A stretch of DNA of 64,000 nt from Temnothorax longispinosus (GCF_030848805.1 NC_092362.1:11450157-11514156), one strand, 5' to 3'. Positions 21,275 through 32,744 are shown, numbered from the stretch's first letter. The notes: generated from the letters alone by a model not told the origin. Made by a program: numbers and translations.

Positions 21275-22780
21275 ATTAATAATTTTAATAAATAAAGTTA
21301 ATTGATTTTTTATAAGCGTATACTTTCATAATGTTGACTACTTTAAAATATAGTTTTATTTTTAAATTACTTTATTTCTGATTATTACATAATTAATTAC
21401 ACATTATTCCACTATTAATAAGCACGAAATCGTTTACGTTTCTCCTTTTGGACAAGTAAAATCTTTTTCAATGAGTAATGCGTTAATAATATTACAAATA
21501 CGGCGGGCAACGAGCTACCGGTGCGCTCGTGCAGACGACTTTAAAGGGGGTGCCAGACCAATTTTCCAGCCAGTACAAGTAGCCAAACTTATTTTTTAAT
21601 AATTTTATATATTTAAACTACCATCTTGACAAGTTACAGCTCTAATCAAATAATTCTACAAATCGACTTTTTATAACGACTTTGGGAGGATGTCAGACTC
21701 ATTTTCCAGTGTCAGTTGCATGCCAGACTCTTCTAAAACATTTCTTTATACAAAAAACAATAAATATATAAAAGCTCAGCACTAATCAAATTCTTCCAAC
21801 ATAAGTGTTTTTTCGACAAGATCAAAGGCGCCGCAACGCCCATTCCAGCGAGACAGCGCAGCCAGACTCTGTATTTCATCAACAACACTATTAGAACAAG
21901 AGAAATTACTTTGTTCCAAGACTAATCAAATCGCTGACACTTTTGTGTCGCTACCTCTCGGACTATAACAAGAAAATATGAGAAAAGTAAAAAAAGTCCT
22001 ATACTAATATGTATATAGACGACGGAAGGCGCGCGGCGCGAGCGGCAACGCGGGCTCGCGCGGCGAAAGGGTTCGGTTCGCGCCCGCTACGCGGCGCATC
22101 GCCGGTATATTCTCGCGTGATTAAGATTCAACATCGACCCCTATATCTAGGGCAACTCGGCAGGGTTTCTACAGCGTTCTCAAGTTTGCTCGTGGCGGAC
22201 AGCTGACCGCCACAGCCTATAACAGCAAACAGCAACTTATGTTTTTGCCATGACTGCAACAGACGTCTCGTTTTTTGTCCATCAGCCATATTTTTATTCT
22301 TTGCTCTCTAAATTTCCTATACTTTCTTGAAATCTTTTGCATATTATGACTATATTCTAGCCGTGCAAGATTATTATGGTATTTACTTTGTTCGTGTATA
22401 CTTGTATTTTCGAGAAAAATTTTCTGCGTGTAACGATTCAAACCGATAGAAACTGATTGAAATTACATCTTTGAATACCAATCCGTTTCAATCGTTTTCA
22501 ATCAGTGTAATCGTTATAAAATCATAACAATTCAAATCGATAGAATCCGATTGAAATTACATCCTTGAATACCAATCCGTTTCAATCGTTTTCAGTCGGT
22601 GTAATCGTTATAAATCCGTGATTTCCGGATCAAGAATCCAGATTCATGCGGATTCAAAATTTTTAATCGGATTCAATCGGTCATTTTTAGCAGGGTTACT
22701 ATTATTCGTCCAATTTTTATTATGTCTCGACATAATTTTAATTCATTCAATTTTTATGATGTCGCGACATAATTTTTATT

Positions 22781-23860
22781 CCGGAGCTGGTGATTTTCAT
22801 CCCACAATATTAGCAGCACTGGGTAAGTAGCGCCAACAGTTCTTACAGCTTGAATTCGATGTTTATGTGTCCCAGGTTGCCGATGATGACGTCCAGATAA
22901 TGCGCTCCGTAGTTTTCGGTGTCTAGGTGTATTAATACTTTGAATTCGATGTCTACGTGTCCCAGGTTGCCGACGACAAGGTCCAGATAGTGCGCTCCGT
23001 AGTTTTCGGTGTCTACGTGTATTAATACTTTGAATTCGATGTCTACGTGTCCCAGGTTGACGACGACGAGGTCCAAATAGTGCGCTCCGTAGTTTTCGGT
23101 GTCAAGGTGTATTAATACTTTGAATTCGACGTCTACGTGTCCCAGGTTGCCGACAACGAGGTCCAAATAGTGCGCTCCGTAGTTTTCGGTGTGTAGGTGT
23201 ATTAATACTTTGAATTCAATGTCTACGTGTCTCACAGGTTGCCGACGACGACGTCCAGATAATGCGCTCTGTAGTTTTCGGTGTCTAGGTGTATTAATAC
23301 CTAGAACTCGATGTCTACGTGTTCCAGGTTGCCGATGACGAGATCCAGATAGTGCGTTCCGTAGTTTTCGGTGTTAAGTTGTTAGAACAATTCCTCGAAT
23401 TCGATATCAACGTGTCCTAGATTCGGATTCAAAGTTATTAATTTACCTAGACACCAAAAACTACAAAGCACACTATCTGGACCTCGTTGTCGGCAACCTG
23501 GAACACGTAGACATCGAATTTAAGGTATTAATACACCCAGACACCGAAAACTACGGAGCGCATTATCTGGACGTCGTCATCGGCAACCTGGAACACGTAG
23601 ACATCGAATTCAAGGTATTAATACACCTAGACACCGAAAACTACGAAGCGCATTATCTGGACGTCGTCATCGGCAACCTGGGACATGTAGACATCGAATT
23701 CAAAGTATTAATACACCTAGACACCGAAAACTACGAGGTGCACTATCTGGACCTCGTCATCGGCGACCTGGAATACGTAGACATCAAATTCAAGCTGTAA
23801 GAACTGCTGGCGCTACTTATTCAGTGCTGCCAATATTGTGGGATAAAAATCACCAGCTCC
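22781..23860. mobile_element. Inverted minisatellite element related to the cassette
   Basis: Ends CCGGAGCTGGTGAT (22781) and its complement (to 23860), followed by paired CCCACAATATT(A/G)GCAGCACTG and GTTCTTACAGCTTG. The body has about six 90-bp units facing left (22849-23410), a centre, and about four facing right (to 23803). The centre, ACGTGTCCTA(C/G)ATTC, and the unit sequence match those of the cassettes at 16219 and 58636, but the outer ends differ. The leftward array is open for 130 codons. Confidence 0.7.
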
Positions 23861-24860
23861 GGAATTAAAATTATGTCGACATCATAAAAATTGTATGAAT
23901 TAAAAATATGTCGAGACATCATAAAAATTGTATGAATTAAAATTATGTCGACATCATAAAAATTGAATGAATTAAAATTATGTCGAGACATCATAAAAAT
24001 TGAATAAATTAAAATTATGTCGAGACATCATAAAAATTGTATAAATTAAAATTATGTCGAAACATCATAAAAATTCGGAATTATTTTTACGTATCGACAT
24101 AATTTTAATTCATTCAATTTTTGTGATGTCGACATAATTTTAATTCATACAATTTTTATGATGTCTCGACATAATTTTAATTCATACAATTTTTATAATT
24201 TTAATTCATTTAATTTTTATGTCTCGACATAATTTTAATTCATTTAATTTTTATGATGTCCAGACATAATTTTAATTCGTGAAATTAAAATTATGTCAGG
24301 ACATAAAAATAATTCCGAATTTTTATTATGTCCTGACATAATTTTAATTTATCCAATTTTTATTATGTTTGACATAAATTTAATTTATTAGTAAGAATCG
24401 CTATTTTTCTGAAGACAATTATTTTTTGAAACTTTTATATTGTGTAGAATATTATTTATGCTATTGAAAAGTAAAACGGTGTGCCATCAAATTTTTATTA
24501 TGTATATCAAATATTAATTCGACGAATTAAAATTATGTCGCGACATCATAAAAATTGGATGCATTAAAATTATGTCGACACATAAAAATAATTCCGAATT
24601 TTTATGATGTCATGACATAATTTTAATTCATTAATAAGAATTGTGGACTATTATTTTTTGATCTTTTGTATTGAATGGAATATTTATTATGCTATTAAAA
24701 AGTAAAACGGCTTGCCATACAATTTTTATTATGTTCCGATATAATTTTAATTGGATGAATTACAATGATGTAGGAACATAATGAAAATTCGGAATTATTT
24801 TTATGTCCCGACATAATTTTAATTCATCCAATTTTTATTATGTTCGACATAATTTAAAAT
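23861..24860. repeat. Right arrays of ATTAAAATTATGTCGA units
   Basis: More than a dozen ~33-bp units of GAATTAAAATTATGTCGAGA-CATCATAAAAATTG type in both directions, so long hairpins are possible. Interspersed with two extra partial copies of the GTAAAACGG outer end (near 24478 and 24710). Non-coding. Confidence 0.75.
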
Positions 24861-24962
24861 TATTAGTAAGAATCGCTATTTTTCTTAAGACAATTATTTT
24901 TGGAAACTTTTATATTATGTAGAATATTATTGATGCCATTAAAAAGTAAAACGGCGTGCCAT

Positions 24963-26460
24963 AAATACTGAAGTCTTAACAAGAAAGGATTATTCATTAC
25001 TAATCAACCATTTTTCTTCTTTGTATTTTATATAGCTGATTCTTTTGTACCTACAATACTTTATTATACAACTTATATCTATGGAGACAATTCTAATTGG
25101 AATAAGATTTAACGTGAAAATACACAATCTCGTTAACTTAAACCACGTGAGTAGATGTGTCGTTTCCTTTACAATTTCTAGAGCCTAGGCTCCTGCGCGA
25201 GCTTGTACTAAACACGTGTCTCCTCGTAAATTAATCCGGAGATACGCTTGACGACCATGACGTGCCAAACGACGAATGGTCGGCTTGGTGATACCCTGGA
25301 TCAGGGATAGGCAAAAAAAATTTTCATTTTTTGTTTTTTAATTACTCACGAAATGAGCAATAACACCAAATTAAATTTTTAAATAATCAGCAAATTAGTA
25401 ATTAGTCACAAAAAATTACTAATTGCTTAAAAATCAATATTTAGGCAAAAATAAATTACCCATTACTCAAAAAATAAGTAATTCGTTAGAAAAGAAAAAA
25501 TTCTTCTCTAATAATAAATGGAAAATCCATTACCCGAAAATTAGTATTTAGGCAAACATAAAATAATTTTTATTTACAAATTGATAATTAGTGAACATAT
25601 ATTTTTTATTATTAAAATAATTAATAGTTCGTCAAAATAAATTACTATTTATTTGAAAACTAATAATTAGTGGAAAATAATTGCTAATTTCTTCAACAAA
25701 GAATAATTAGTCTCATTGTCAAGTAAATTACTAATTATTAAAAAATTATGGTAATTAATTAGTAATACGGACCACCCTCCGATGACCTTGACCTTGACAT
25801 ATGTTGTCAAGGTTACCCTCCTGAGTGACTTTCAGAAGTTTTTAGCCGGCGGTCGTTATTCGTTAAAAAGTTATTAACAACAAAAGTTTCAAAAATATAA
25901 CAGCTATTTTGAGTATTAAGAGGCATAAACGACTAATATTACGTTTTTTTTTTTTCTTAAGCAGAGAATATTTTATTGCGCGAGAAAGTCGCTACTTTAC
26001 CAAAACATAACATTTAAAGCAGTAAATTGTTGATAAATTGAAGTCTTTGTTAAAGCAGAGAATACTTTATTTCTCTTTATTTAAGAAATAATTAAGAAAG
26101 AGGGATGCCAAGCGGATTCTAAATTACGATTTTTGAACATAAAAGTGGCTATAACTCGGAAACGGCTTATTTCCGGACCTATGTTTGTATGAACTTTTTT
26201 GCTTGTTTTTGGGTCCCGAATCACCTCCCCTCCCGAAAGGGAGTAGGCGATTTTTCGGACACCCTGTATACAGGGTCTTCCTTAAAGACCGCGCACTAAC
26301 TACATAGCGTTATTCCTGATCAAAAATTGAGTCAAAAAGTCCGGAACCATTTTCTTCTATAATGCTTTACCAAGGTGTAATTATTGAGTAAAGTCAATCC
26401 AATCAGTGCCGACCTTTAGCCGGGCGCACGTCAGTGAGCCACGCGCCTGGTAGTGTGCGT
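24963..26460. other. AT-rich spacer with TAATTACTAATT-rich tract
   Basis: Contains an exon-like fragment (25182-25234) and a tract of repeated AATTA(C/G)TAATT words at about 25340-25760. A GACCTTGAC...GTCAAGGTT inverted pair lies near 25787, and CACCCTGTATACAGGGT near 26267-26283 looks like abutting ends of a small DNA element. No gene of any length is supported. Confidence 0.4.
25182..25234 (+). pseudogene. Second copy of the copia-insertion exon 2 start
   Basis: After a pyrimidine-rich tract ending TTTCTAG, the frame reads EPRLLRELVLNTCLLVN then stop. Its first nine codons match the EIRLVRELV encoded after the TTCTAG acceptor at 8539. No matching exon 1 was seen upstream. Probably a relic of the same unknown gene or element. 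Confidence 0.3.
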
Positions 26461-27505
26461 GAGCGCTCCGCCGCTACGTTCAATGCTACGCGGCGGCGGC
26501 GCGCGGCCCGGCCGCGGCGGTGCTGCGTCTTCGCGCGCGCGTCGCGTGGAATATTCTTACGCATCGTCGTAATAACAGAAATAATTTTTTCTTGCACTAA
26601 GAATTACATGTTACTTCTATCAGAAGTACCTTCTTACAGAAAATTTCGGTGAACTCTTGCCAAGACATAAACCATCTTCAACACATGAAGATTTAAACAA
26701 GTACAAAAAAATAAACTGTGTATTTTACAAAAATTATTTTCTAAACAATCCGTTTTGTTAGATATCTCTGCGTTAATTGAAATTAAATTTTGAAACATAG
26801 CACTTATTCAATCTTTCTACGAGATTCACCTAGTTACTCAGAAGTAATAAATTTTTTAAGAGAAATAACAATTAGATATTTAAATAATCTTATGCTTAAA
26901 AGAAAATACTACGTAAAGATGCCCATTTGCTGCAACAGTGACATAACTAAAAAATTGTGATTTTTCAGGAGACACGTTTTAAAGTTTTGAGTTGTTATAA
27001 CTTTCTATGAGAATTTTAAAATGCCGTATTGGCAAGTTACTCTTTTTGCAACTTTTACGATGTTCTCACTACACGACAAAATGACAACTGAGATTGACTG
27101 AGATAAGACAGTATTGCAACCTACATAATTCACTAAATGATATGGCACAATAGCGACACAACTGTTCTCTCGGGTGAGTTCGTGAAACCGATTTAACTGT
27201 GAATAATACATGTAACAACCTTTTTCCTTGTACGAATAACTCAAAACGAAACGGATTGTTTAGAAAATAATTTTTGTAAAATACACAGTTTATTTTTTTG
27301 TATTTGTTTAAATCTTCATGTGTTGAAGATGGTTTATGTCTTGGCGAGAGTTCACCGTTCTGTAAGAAAGTACTTCTGACAGAAGTAACATGTAATTCTT
27401 AGTGCAAGAAAAAATTATTTCTGTTATTATAACGATGCGTAAGAATATTCCACGCGACGCGCGCACGAAGACGCAGCACCGCCGCGGCCGGGCCGCGCGC
27501 CGCCG

Positions 27506-27543
27506 CACAGTGGGAAAAACGGCACTCTTTTTGGACAAAAATC
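27506..27543 (+). promoter_or_regulatory. Left Transib end resembling a recombination signal
   Basis: Heptamer CACAGTG at 27506-27512, a 22-nt spacer, then ACAAAAATC at 27535-27543, one base different from the canonical nonamer ACAAAAACC. Spacer length is close to the 23 of a 23-signal. Confidence 0.7.
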
Positions 27544-28064
27544 GCTGAACGGTGTAATTTTTAACCGATTTCAATGCTTTTTTTTTTAATTTACTCGTTA
27601 TAAGTTGCTCTACAATCGTATCGTGGCCGTTTTTTAAATTAGGGCTTCAATTCAAAATGGCGGACGCAAAATGGTTGTCCACAGTCCACAGTCCACAGTC
27701 CACAGTTGTCCATAAACAATATTTTTCAAACTTGTTACAATTAATGTTTTTTCCACATGCTAATACCTGTAAATACAAGCGGCTGGTGACCGACCGTGAT
27801 TTTAGAAGTGAAACGAAGCGCGCAGTATTGCCAGATTGCAGTTAGAGGCCAGAGCCACAGCAGCGTTTTTTTTTTCACTTGGACGCACAAAAACGCTCTG
27901 TTTACTACAGAGAGCCGCTTGTATCTCGATTGTTACACGATCGCTTGTTGCCGAAACTTTAGCGTGTTTATTTTGAAGTTCTCGATCCTACATCCTAAAA
28001 TACTAATATTAACACAAATTTTTGATTTGTTCGAATAAAGACGCTATCCTTTCAACGTATAAAA

Positions 28065-30085
28065 ATGGATTTTATAATAAAAAATCAAATTCTATGTGAA
28101 TATATGTGGAATTATGTTGGTACAGATAAAAATAAAATAGACATTATTATAAATAACTTAAAAAGTGAGTATGATTTTAATGATAGGCAGCTTGAGCACA
28201 TAAGGGTTAAGTTACGTGAGAATTTTTTTTCTTCATATAATAAGAAATGGAAGACTGTTTTTTATAAAAAAGAACTTTTTCAAAAGAGATATGCGGTGTT
28301 CTTGAATAAAAATTTTATCGTCAAATTTAATATCGATTTAAATCAATCATTTCAGAATATTTCCTTAGCCTCATCGTCAACTGTTTCATTAGAAATTCCT
28401 CCGGCAGAAGAACAAATAAAAAAAAGAAAAAAAAGAGGTAGACAACGCTTATCTTATGAAGAAGGATCAGAAAAAACAAAGAAAAGACGTACTCAGGAAC
28501 TACTATCGAAGTACAGTGCTGAAGAACTTATGAAAGCTGTTGAATGCTTGCATAATGAATGTGATAAAGATTCTGATATGGATAAAAGTACTGATAATAT
28601 CGAAAATAATATCAATGAAATTTTAGCTATGTATGTTGATTTAGAACTAACAAAAGCGAAATATGAGAAACTCCGGATATATAATAAGAAATTATATGGA
28701 AGCAAATTATATCCTCCATATCCTAGTATTAAGAATGCAAAAGAAAAGTGCTATCCAACAGCTTTAACCGTCAATGACTTAGGTGCAAGTGTCGATGTCA
28801 AGTCATTATTACATCATACTACTGAGAGAATACTTTTAACATTAAATCAAAAAGAGCTCCACGACTTATGCGGTAAAAAATTAATTTTACATGGAAAGTG
28901 GGGTATGGATGGTGCTTCAGGGCAGCAAACCACCAGACAAAAGTGGTCAGGAACAACGTCAATTTGTACTGACGATAATGACGATGAGGCTACGGAAGAA
29001 ACGTTCTTTGATAACGCAGTATTTCTTATTTGTTTTGTCCCTATACAATTGGGATGACGATAGTAATATTGTATGGAAAAATGAAAGTCCTTCGTCAGTC
29101 TATTATTGCCGACCAGTAAAGTTCGAATTTATAAAAGAAAATGATTCTAATACAGTTAATGAATACAAATTTTATTCAGATATTTTTAACCAACCTGAGC
29201 CCTCATGCATCACAGTGGAAAATTTATTATTCAATGTAAGTTTTAAAATACAATGCACAATGATCGACGGTAAAACATGTAACATTTTAACCGGTCAAAA
29301 ATCTTCCAATTGTTGCAACATTTGTGGAGTGGGTCCAAAATATATAAATAATCTAAAATATGTTAAAAATCTTCCAATTAATGATGATAACTATAAATAC
29401 GGGCTTTCGACATTACATTGTTGGATTCGTTTCATGGAGTATTTACTCCATATTTCCTATAATTTAGATTTTAAAAAGAGTTGCGCGAAAGGAGAAGATA
29501 AAGTTTTAAAAGCTGAAAGAAAAAAACTTATTCAAAAGAATTTAAAATCTAAATTATCATTAACTGTAGATGTTGTAAAACAAGGAGCAGGTACAAACTA
29601 ACACTGGGAATGTTGCGCGTTGTTTTTTTACAGAAGCTGAAACAGTAGCCGAAGTTACTGGATTAAATAAAGATCTGATAAAACGACTGGCCAATATTTT
29701 ACAGGTATTAGCATGTGGAAAAAACATTAATTGTAACAAGTTTGAAAAATATTGTTTAGACACTGCTGAACTTTGTGTTCACTTGTATCCCTGGTATAAC
29801 ATTCCACCATCTGTACATAAAGTTCTAATACACGGTAGTAGTATTATTAAACATTTTGATTTGCCAATCGGTTGTCTCTCGGAAGAAGCGCAAGAAGCAA
29901 GCAATAAGATCTTTAGAAAAGCTCGTGCCCAACACAGCAGAATGAGGTCACGAAAATCTACTAATGAAGATATCATGCATTACCTTCTAGTGTCATCAGA
30001 TCCCTTAATTAGTAGTATAAGAATTAAACAAGAGAACGAACAGAAAGATTTATCTCCTGAGGCTAAAGATCTGTTGATCAATTAA
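28065..30085 (+). pseudogene. Transib transposase (RAG1-core homologue), two frameshifts
   Basis: A DDE recombinase that would cut and join the element's own ends in the nucleus. Frame 1 (28065-29057): a basic linker GRQRLSYEEGSEKTKKRR, then KWGMDGASG with the first catalytic Asp (codon at 28908). The frame shifts near 29046-29052; the next part has SSVYYCRPVKF, then TMIDGK with the second Asp (29266), and a C-x2-C (CCNICG) zinc-binding pair. A second shift near 29594 leads to the last part, with HGSSIIKHFDLPIGCLSEE and the catalytic Glu region EEAQEASNK (likely Glu codon 29894). All three catalytic acids are preserved, so decay is recent and due to small indels. Confidence 0.9.
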
Positions 30086-30650
30086 AACAAAAAGCAAGGC
30101 TTATAACTAATTGTAATAAATTTTTCACATAGATATATTAAAATGTATTAAATATAACAAAAAATTAAGGGTGTTAGATTCGATACAGGTGTTAAAAATT
30201 CAAGAAATATATATTTAAAAAATAAAAAAAAATACAAAATACAAAAAAATACAAAAACGACAAAAAATAAATAAAAAAATTTTGTTATGTCTTGTCTGAT
30301 GCCTTGACAATAAAAGGCTTGAGTATTACGTAATTACGTTATTAATAAACAATTAATATGTATTGCTTTTCTTTGCTTTTACATTATGATTTAAGTTTGA
30401 TATTTTGGCAGCTATATAAATTTTATGCTAAGTTGAAATTTTCAGATAATATATACTAATACGTAAGCAAAAATGCGATCTGAATGCATCAATATTGTGT
30501 TAAGATATCAAAAAGTCGTAAAACATTTCGGCCTGCGAATCTTCGATTAGATCGTTTTCAGTGACAAAAACATTACAATTTTAACCACAGATATGTTATT
30601 AGGGATCCCTAAAACCCGTATATCCTTAGTCTGGTGCAAGAATATTCAAT
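30086..30650. other. Transib 3' untranslated region
   Basis: AT-rich DNA after the transposase stop, with AATAAA-like sequences near 30270. No further ORF. It continues into the inverted end near 30660-30857, which repeats the left subterminal region (about 27530-27690). Confidence 0.6.
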
Positions 30651-30808
30651 ATCTTACAGTTTCTATATTTCTGACAACCATTTTGCGTCCGCCATTTTGA
30701 ATTGAAGCCCTAATTTAAAAAACGGCCACGATACGATTGTAGAGCAATTTATAACGAGTAAATTAAAAAAAAAAGCATTGAAATCGGTTAAAAATTACAC
30801 CGTTCAGC

Positions 30809-30857
30809 GATTTTTGTCCAAAAAGAGAGAGAAATGAGTGCCGTTTTTCCCACTGTG
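30809..30857 (-). promoter_or_regulatory. Right Transib end resembling a recombination signal with longer spacer
   Basis: Read on the minus strand: CACAGTG (30857-30851), a 33-nt spacer, then ACAAAAATC (30817-30809). Relative to the left end the spacer is longer by an 11-nt pyrimidine-rich stretch (about one helical turn). Confidence 0.65.
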
Positions 30858-30895
30858 CGCCGCCGCGTAGCGTTGAACGTAGCGGCGGAGCGCTC

Positions 30896-31779
30896 AATAT
30901 ATCAAATTTTGAATCGATTTCCTACAGTGAAAAGCAAAAACAAGACGCCGTTTGAATTGTGGCACAATAAAAAATCAGATATTTCAAACTTTCACGTGTT
31001 TGGTACAACATGTTATTCACAAGTACCGAAAGTATTACGACGTAAGCTGGACAAAAGGGCGGTTTGTCGAATCTTTGTCGAATACCAAGGAGAGTCAAAT
31101 AATTATAAACTATTTGATCCTGAGACACGAAAGTTTACTCATGCCACAAATGTAAAGTTCGATGACAAAGTTGGAGACTACAAATTTGCTACGGTTACAG
31201 TGGGAGACAACACGAATCCTGAAGAATCAAAGTATCAAGTTAACAGCAATAAAGATGACGAACGAGTCGAAGAAGCATCCGAAGAAGCAGCCAAACCAGT
31301 TAAACCGGAGGGAATGAATTTGAGACTACGTGAATCATTAAAACGACCGGTGAAGTTTGATCATGCGATGCTGGCAATTTGATTTTAACATAAATTTTTT
31401 TTATTAAGCGGTCTGATAGATTATGGCATACTTTCTTTGTAAACTTTTTGAATTTTTGCAATATCTTCAAAATTGAAGAAAATATAGTACACGAAAATGT
31501 GCTGTGACGTCATACCTTATATAAGAAATGACGTCATACCTTTTGAAGTTGCCGTCATCAAAGAAACTTTAGCAAGCTATAACTTTCTCAAATTTAGGTT
31601 TTTTTTTTTAATTCAAAAAGTACTAAAAATCGGCTTAGATTCTCTACATTAATTATGGATACCGCTTAATAATGTCTAAACCGAATTCAAGAGCCACAAA
31701 CTTATATGGAAGCGATATCATGTCCTGAAGCAGAACAATGGAAGAAGGCCATCGACGAGGAAGTCGAATTGCATATGAC
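30896..31779 (+). pseudogene. Fragment of a second copia element
   Basis: From 30898 the frame reads YQILNRFPTV, KTPFELWHNKKSDISNFHVFG, KLDKRAVCRIFVEYQ, NNYKLFDPETRKFTHA: the C-terminal part of copia integrase and the region after it. Homology resumes at about 31672 with ATYMEAI-type sequence (EPQTYMEAISCPEAEQWKKAIDEE in another frame), the linker just before RT. The break is filled by a small TTAA-flanked element. LTRs, gag and RT are absent. Clearly different in sequence from the copia at 4113. Confidence 0.75.
31408..31665. mobile_element. Small TTAA-flanked MITE in the copia fragment
   Basis: TTAA/GCGGT at 31404-31412 and ACCGC/TTAA at 31661-31669 give short inverted ends with TTAA borders. 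The interior (258 bp) is AT-rich and non-coding. It splits copia integrase-linker homology, which supports its being an insertion. The ends are very short, so superfamily is not assigned. Confidence 0.5.
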
Positions 31780-32563
31780 AGTTTCTCTATGCTATCGACC
31801 TAATTTTAAGTTCTACTAGCTTCAGCTTTAATGGCCAGGTTTATGAACAGATTTGCGGTAGCTCTATGGACTCTCCACTTTCTGCAATCTTAGCAGATAT
31901 TGTAATGGACGATTTGGAAACATATTGCCTAAATGTACTCGACTTTGAAATTCCATTTTTTTTTTGTAGAAATGTGGACGACATCTTCGCGATACATTGC
32001 AATTAAATCATACACTTGACGTTTTTAATAACTACCATCCACGGCTCAAATTCACGCACGAAATTGAAAATAATGGCTCGCTCCCGTTTCTAGGTACTAC
32101 GGTTATTAGAGATGGAGACCGGTTAATTACTAATTGGTACAGGAAACCGACTTTTCCAGGTCGTTATATTAATTACTTTTAATTACAGCCATCCGTTCAA
32201 GTATAAAATTAATATAATAAGTAGCCTCCTTGACCGTGCTATCTTATTGTCGGATGAGCGCTTCTCACAGATCTAACGTTGATATTGTTAAGAAAATTCT
32301 CTTGAATAACTCCTTTTCCACAGAGGTCATAAATAAACACATTAATGTTAGATTAAAAAAGCTCCGATACATGCGTGATGATAATGGTAGCCGAAACAAC
32401 GTAGCCTTTGATACACACAACTGTGTGGCATTACCGTATATTAAGGGACTTAGCGATAACATCCGTCTCACATTAAATAAAGTAGGTCTAGACACTGTTT
32501 ATACTATACCTAAAAAAACTCGATGACATTATTTGGAGAGGTAAAAACAGACTCAATACGGAT

Positions 32564-32744
32564 CACTCTACTGAACTGGTTTATAGGATCAATTGCGATG
32601 ATTGTAACTCTTCGTATATAGGACAGATTAAACGTCATTTACAAACGCGCATAAAGGAACATTGTAACGACATTAAAAAAAACGACAGCAATCATTCGGT
32701 TGTCAGCAAGCATAGGGTTTCATATGGGCACGATTTCAACTAAT
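32564..32744 (+). pseudogene. GIY-YIG endonuclease domain of the Penelope-like element
   Basis: The frame reads STELVYRINCDDCNSSYIG, QIKRHLQTRIKEHCNDIKK, NDSNHSVVSKH: a zinc-binding-like C-x2-C before the SYIG half of GIY-YIG, the catalytic Arg in TRIKEH and a distal H. This is the nuclease that canonical Penelope elements fuse to RT. It is in a frame different from the RT remnants. Confidence 0.8.

Larger units (their letters stand above)
19150..21952. mobile_element. 2.8-kb foldback with 1.38-kb arms
   Basis: Arms 19150-20525 and 20572-21952 are reverse complements with few differences and a 46-bp spacer. Each arm ends AGCGACACAAAAGTGTCAGCG. Both arms carry the last two exons of the same gene, pointing outwards from the centre, including a 372-bp intron. 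The near identity implies recent formation or ongoing arm homogenisation. Confidence 0.85.
18953..22430. mobile_element. TA-flanked element with CACGCAGAAAA ends
   Basis: CACGCAGAAAATTTTTCTCG at 18953 is mirrored by CGAGAAAAATTTTCTGCGTG ending at 22430, with TA on both sides (18951-18952, 22431-22432), as for Tc1/mariner-type insertions. It carries a large foldback (19150-21952) plus a GC-rich segment (22020-22200) and no transposase. It sits in the right subterminal repeats of the CCCTGCT element. Confidence 0.75.
13089..22695. mobile_element. Second shell: element with CCCTGCT inverted ends
   Basis: CCCTGCTGAAAATGACCGAT at 13089 is mirrored by ATCGGTCATTTTTAGCAGGG ending at 22695, with about 30 bp of end pairing. 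Subterminal DNA on both sides is satellite-like and rich in AATCGGTTTCAATCG. CAGGG-type ends suggest a hAT-like origin, but flanking 8-bp duplications could not be confirmed. The interior has been filled by the Helentron-like element and by the TA-flanked element. Confidence 0.6.
12694..24962. mobile_element. Outer shell: large inverted-repeat element with ACGCCGTTTTAC ends
   Basis: ACGCCGTTTTACTTTTTAAT at 12699 and the following ~130 bp pair with the reverse complement ending at 24957. Further partial copies of the same end, GTAAAACGG(C/T), occur near 24478 and 24710, so the right end is reiterated. Between the ends lie two arrays of palindromic AATTATGTCGACATAATT units and several other elements. 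It is either one composite that grew by nested insertion or several copies of one MITE flanking other DNA. Confidence 0.6.
27506..30857 (+). mobile_element. Transib (RAG1-related) DNA transposon
   Basis: A 3352-bp element with ends CACAGTGGGAAAAACGGCAC and their complement. The flanking target duplication is CGCCG (27501-27505 and 30858-30862); repetition of the surrounding GC-rich DNA makes eight bases match, but five GC-rich bases is what Transib is known to make. It encodes one transposase gene. The CACAGTG end equals the V(D)J signal heptamer. Inserted in the GC-rich right arm of a foldback element. Confidence 0.92.
26461..30895. mobile_element. Foldback element with CGCCGCTACG ends, split by Transib
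   Basis: Left arm 26461-26759; right arm 27246-27505 continued at 30863-30895 after the Transib. The ends CGCCGCTACG are bordered by GAGCGCTC at 26461-26468 and 30888-30895. This can be an 8-bp hAT-like target duplication or, being palindromic, part of the end. Arms contain a very GC-rich block (gcggcggcgcgcggcccggcc) and then AT-rich DNA. No transposase in the 490-bp middle. Confidence 0.75.

Noticed and set aside
22009..22206. GC-rich 65-codon ORF
   Set aside because: Arg/Ala-rich chance frame in a short GC-rich block inside the TA-flanked element.
26434..26652. Arg-rich ORFs on both strands
   Set aside because: GC-rich arm of a foldback element; mirrored at 27308-27574 and without domain.
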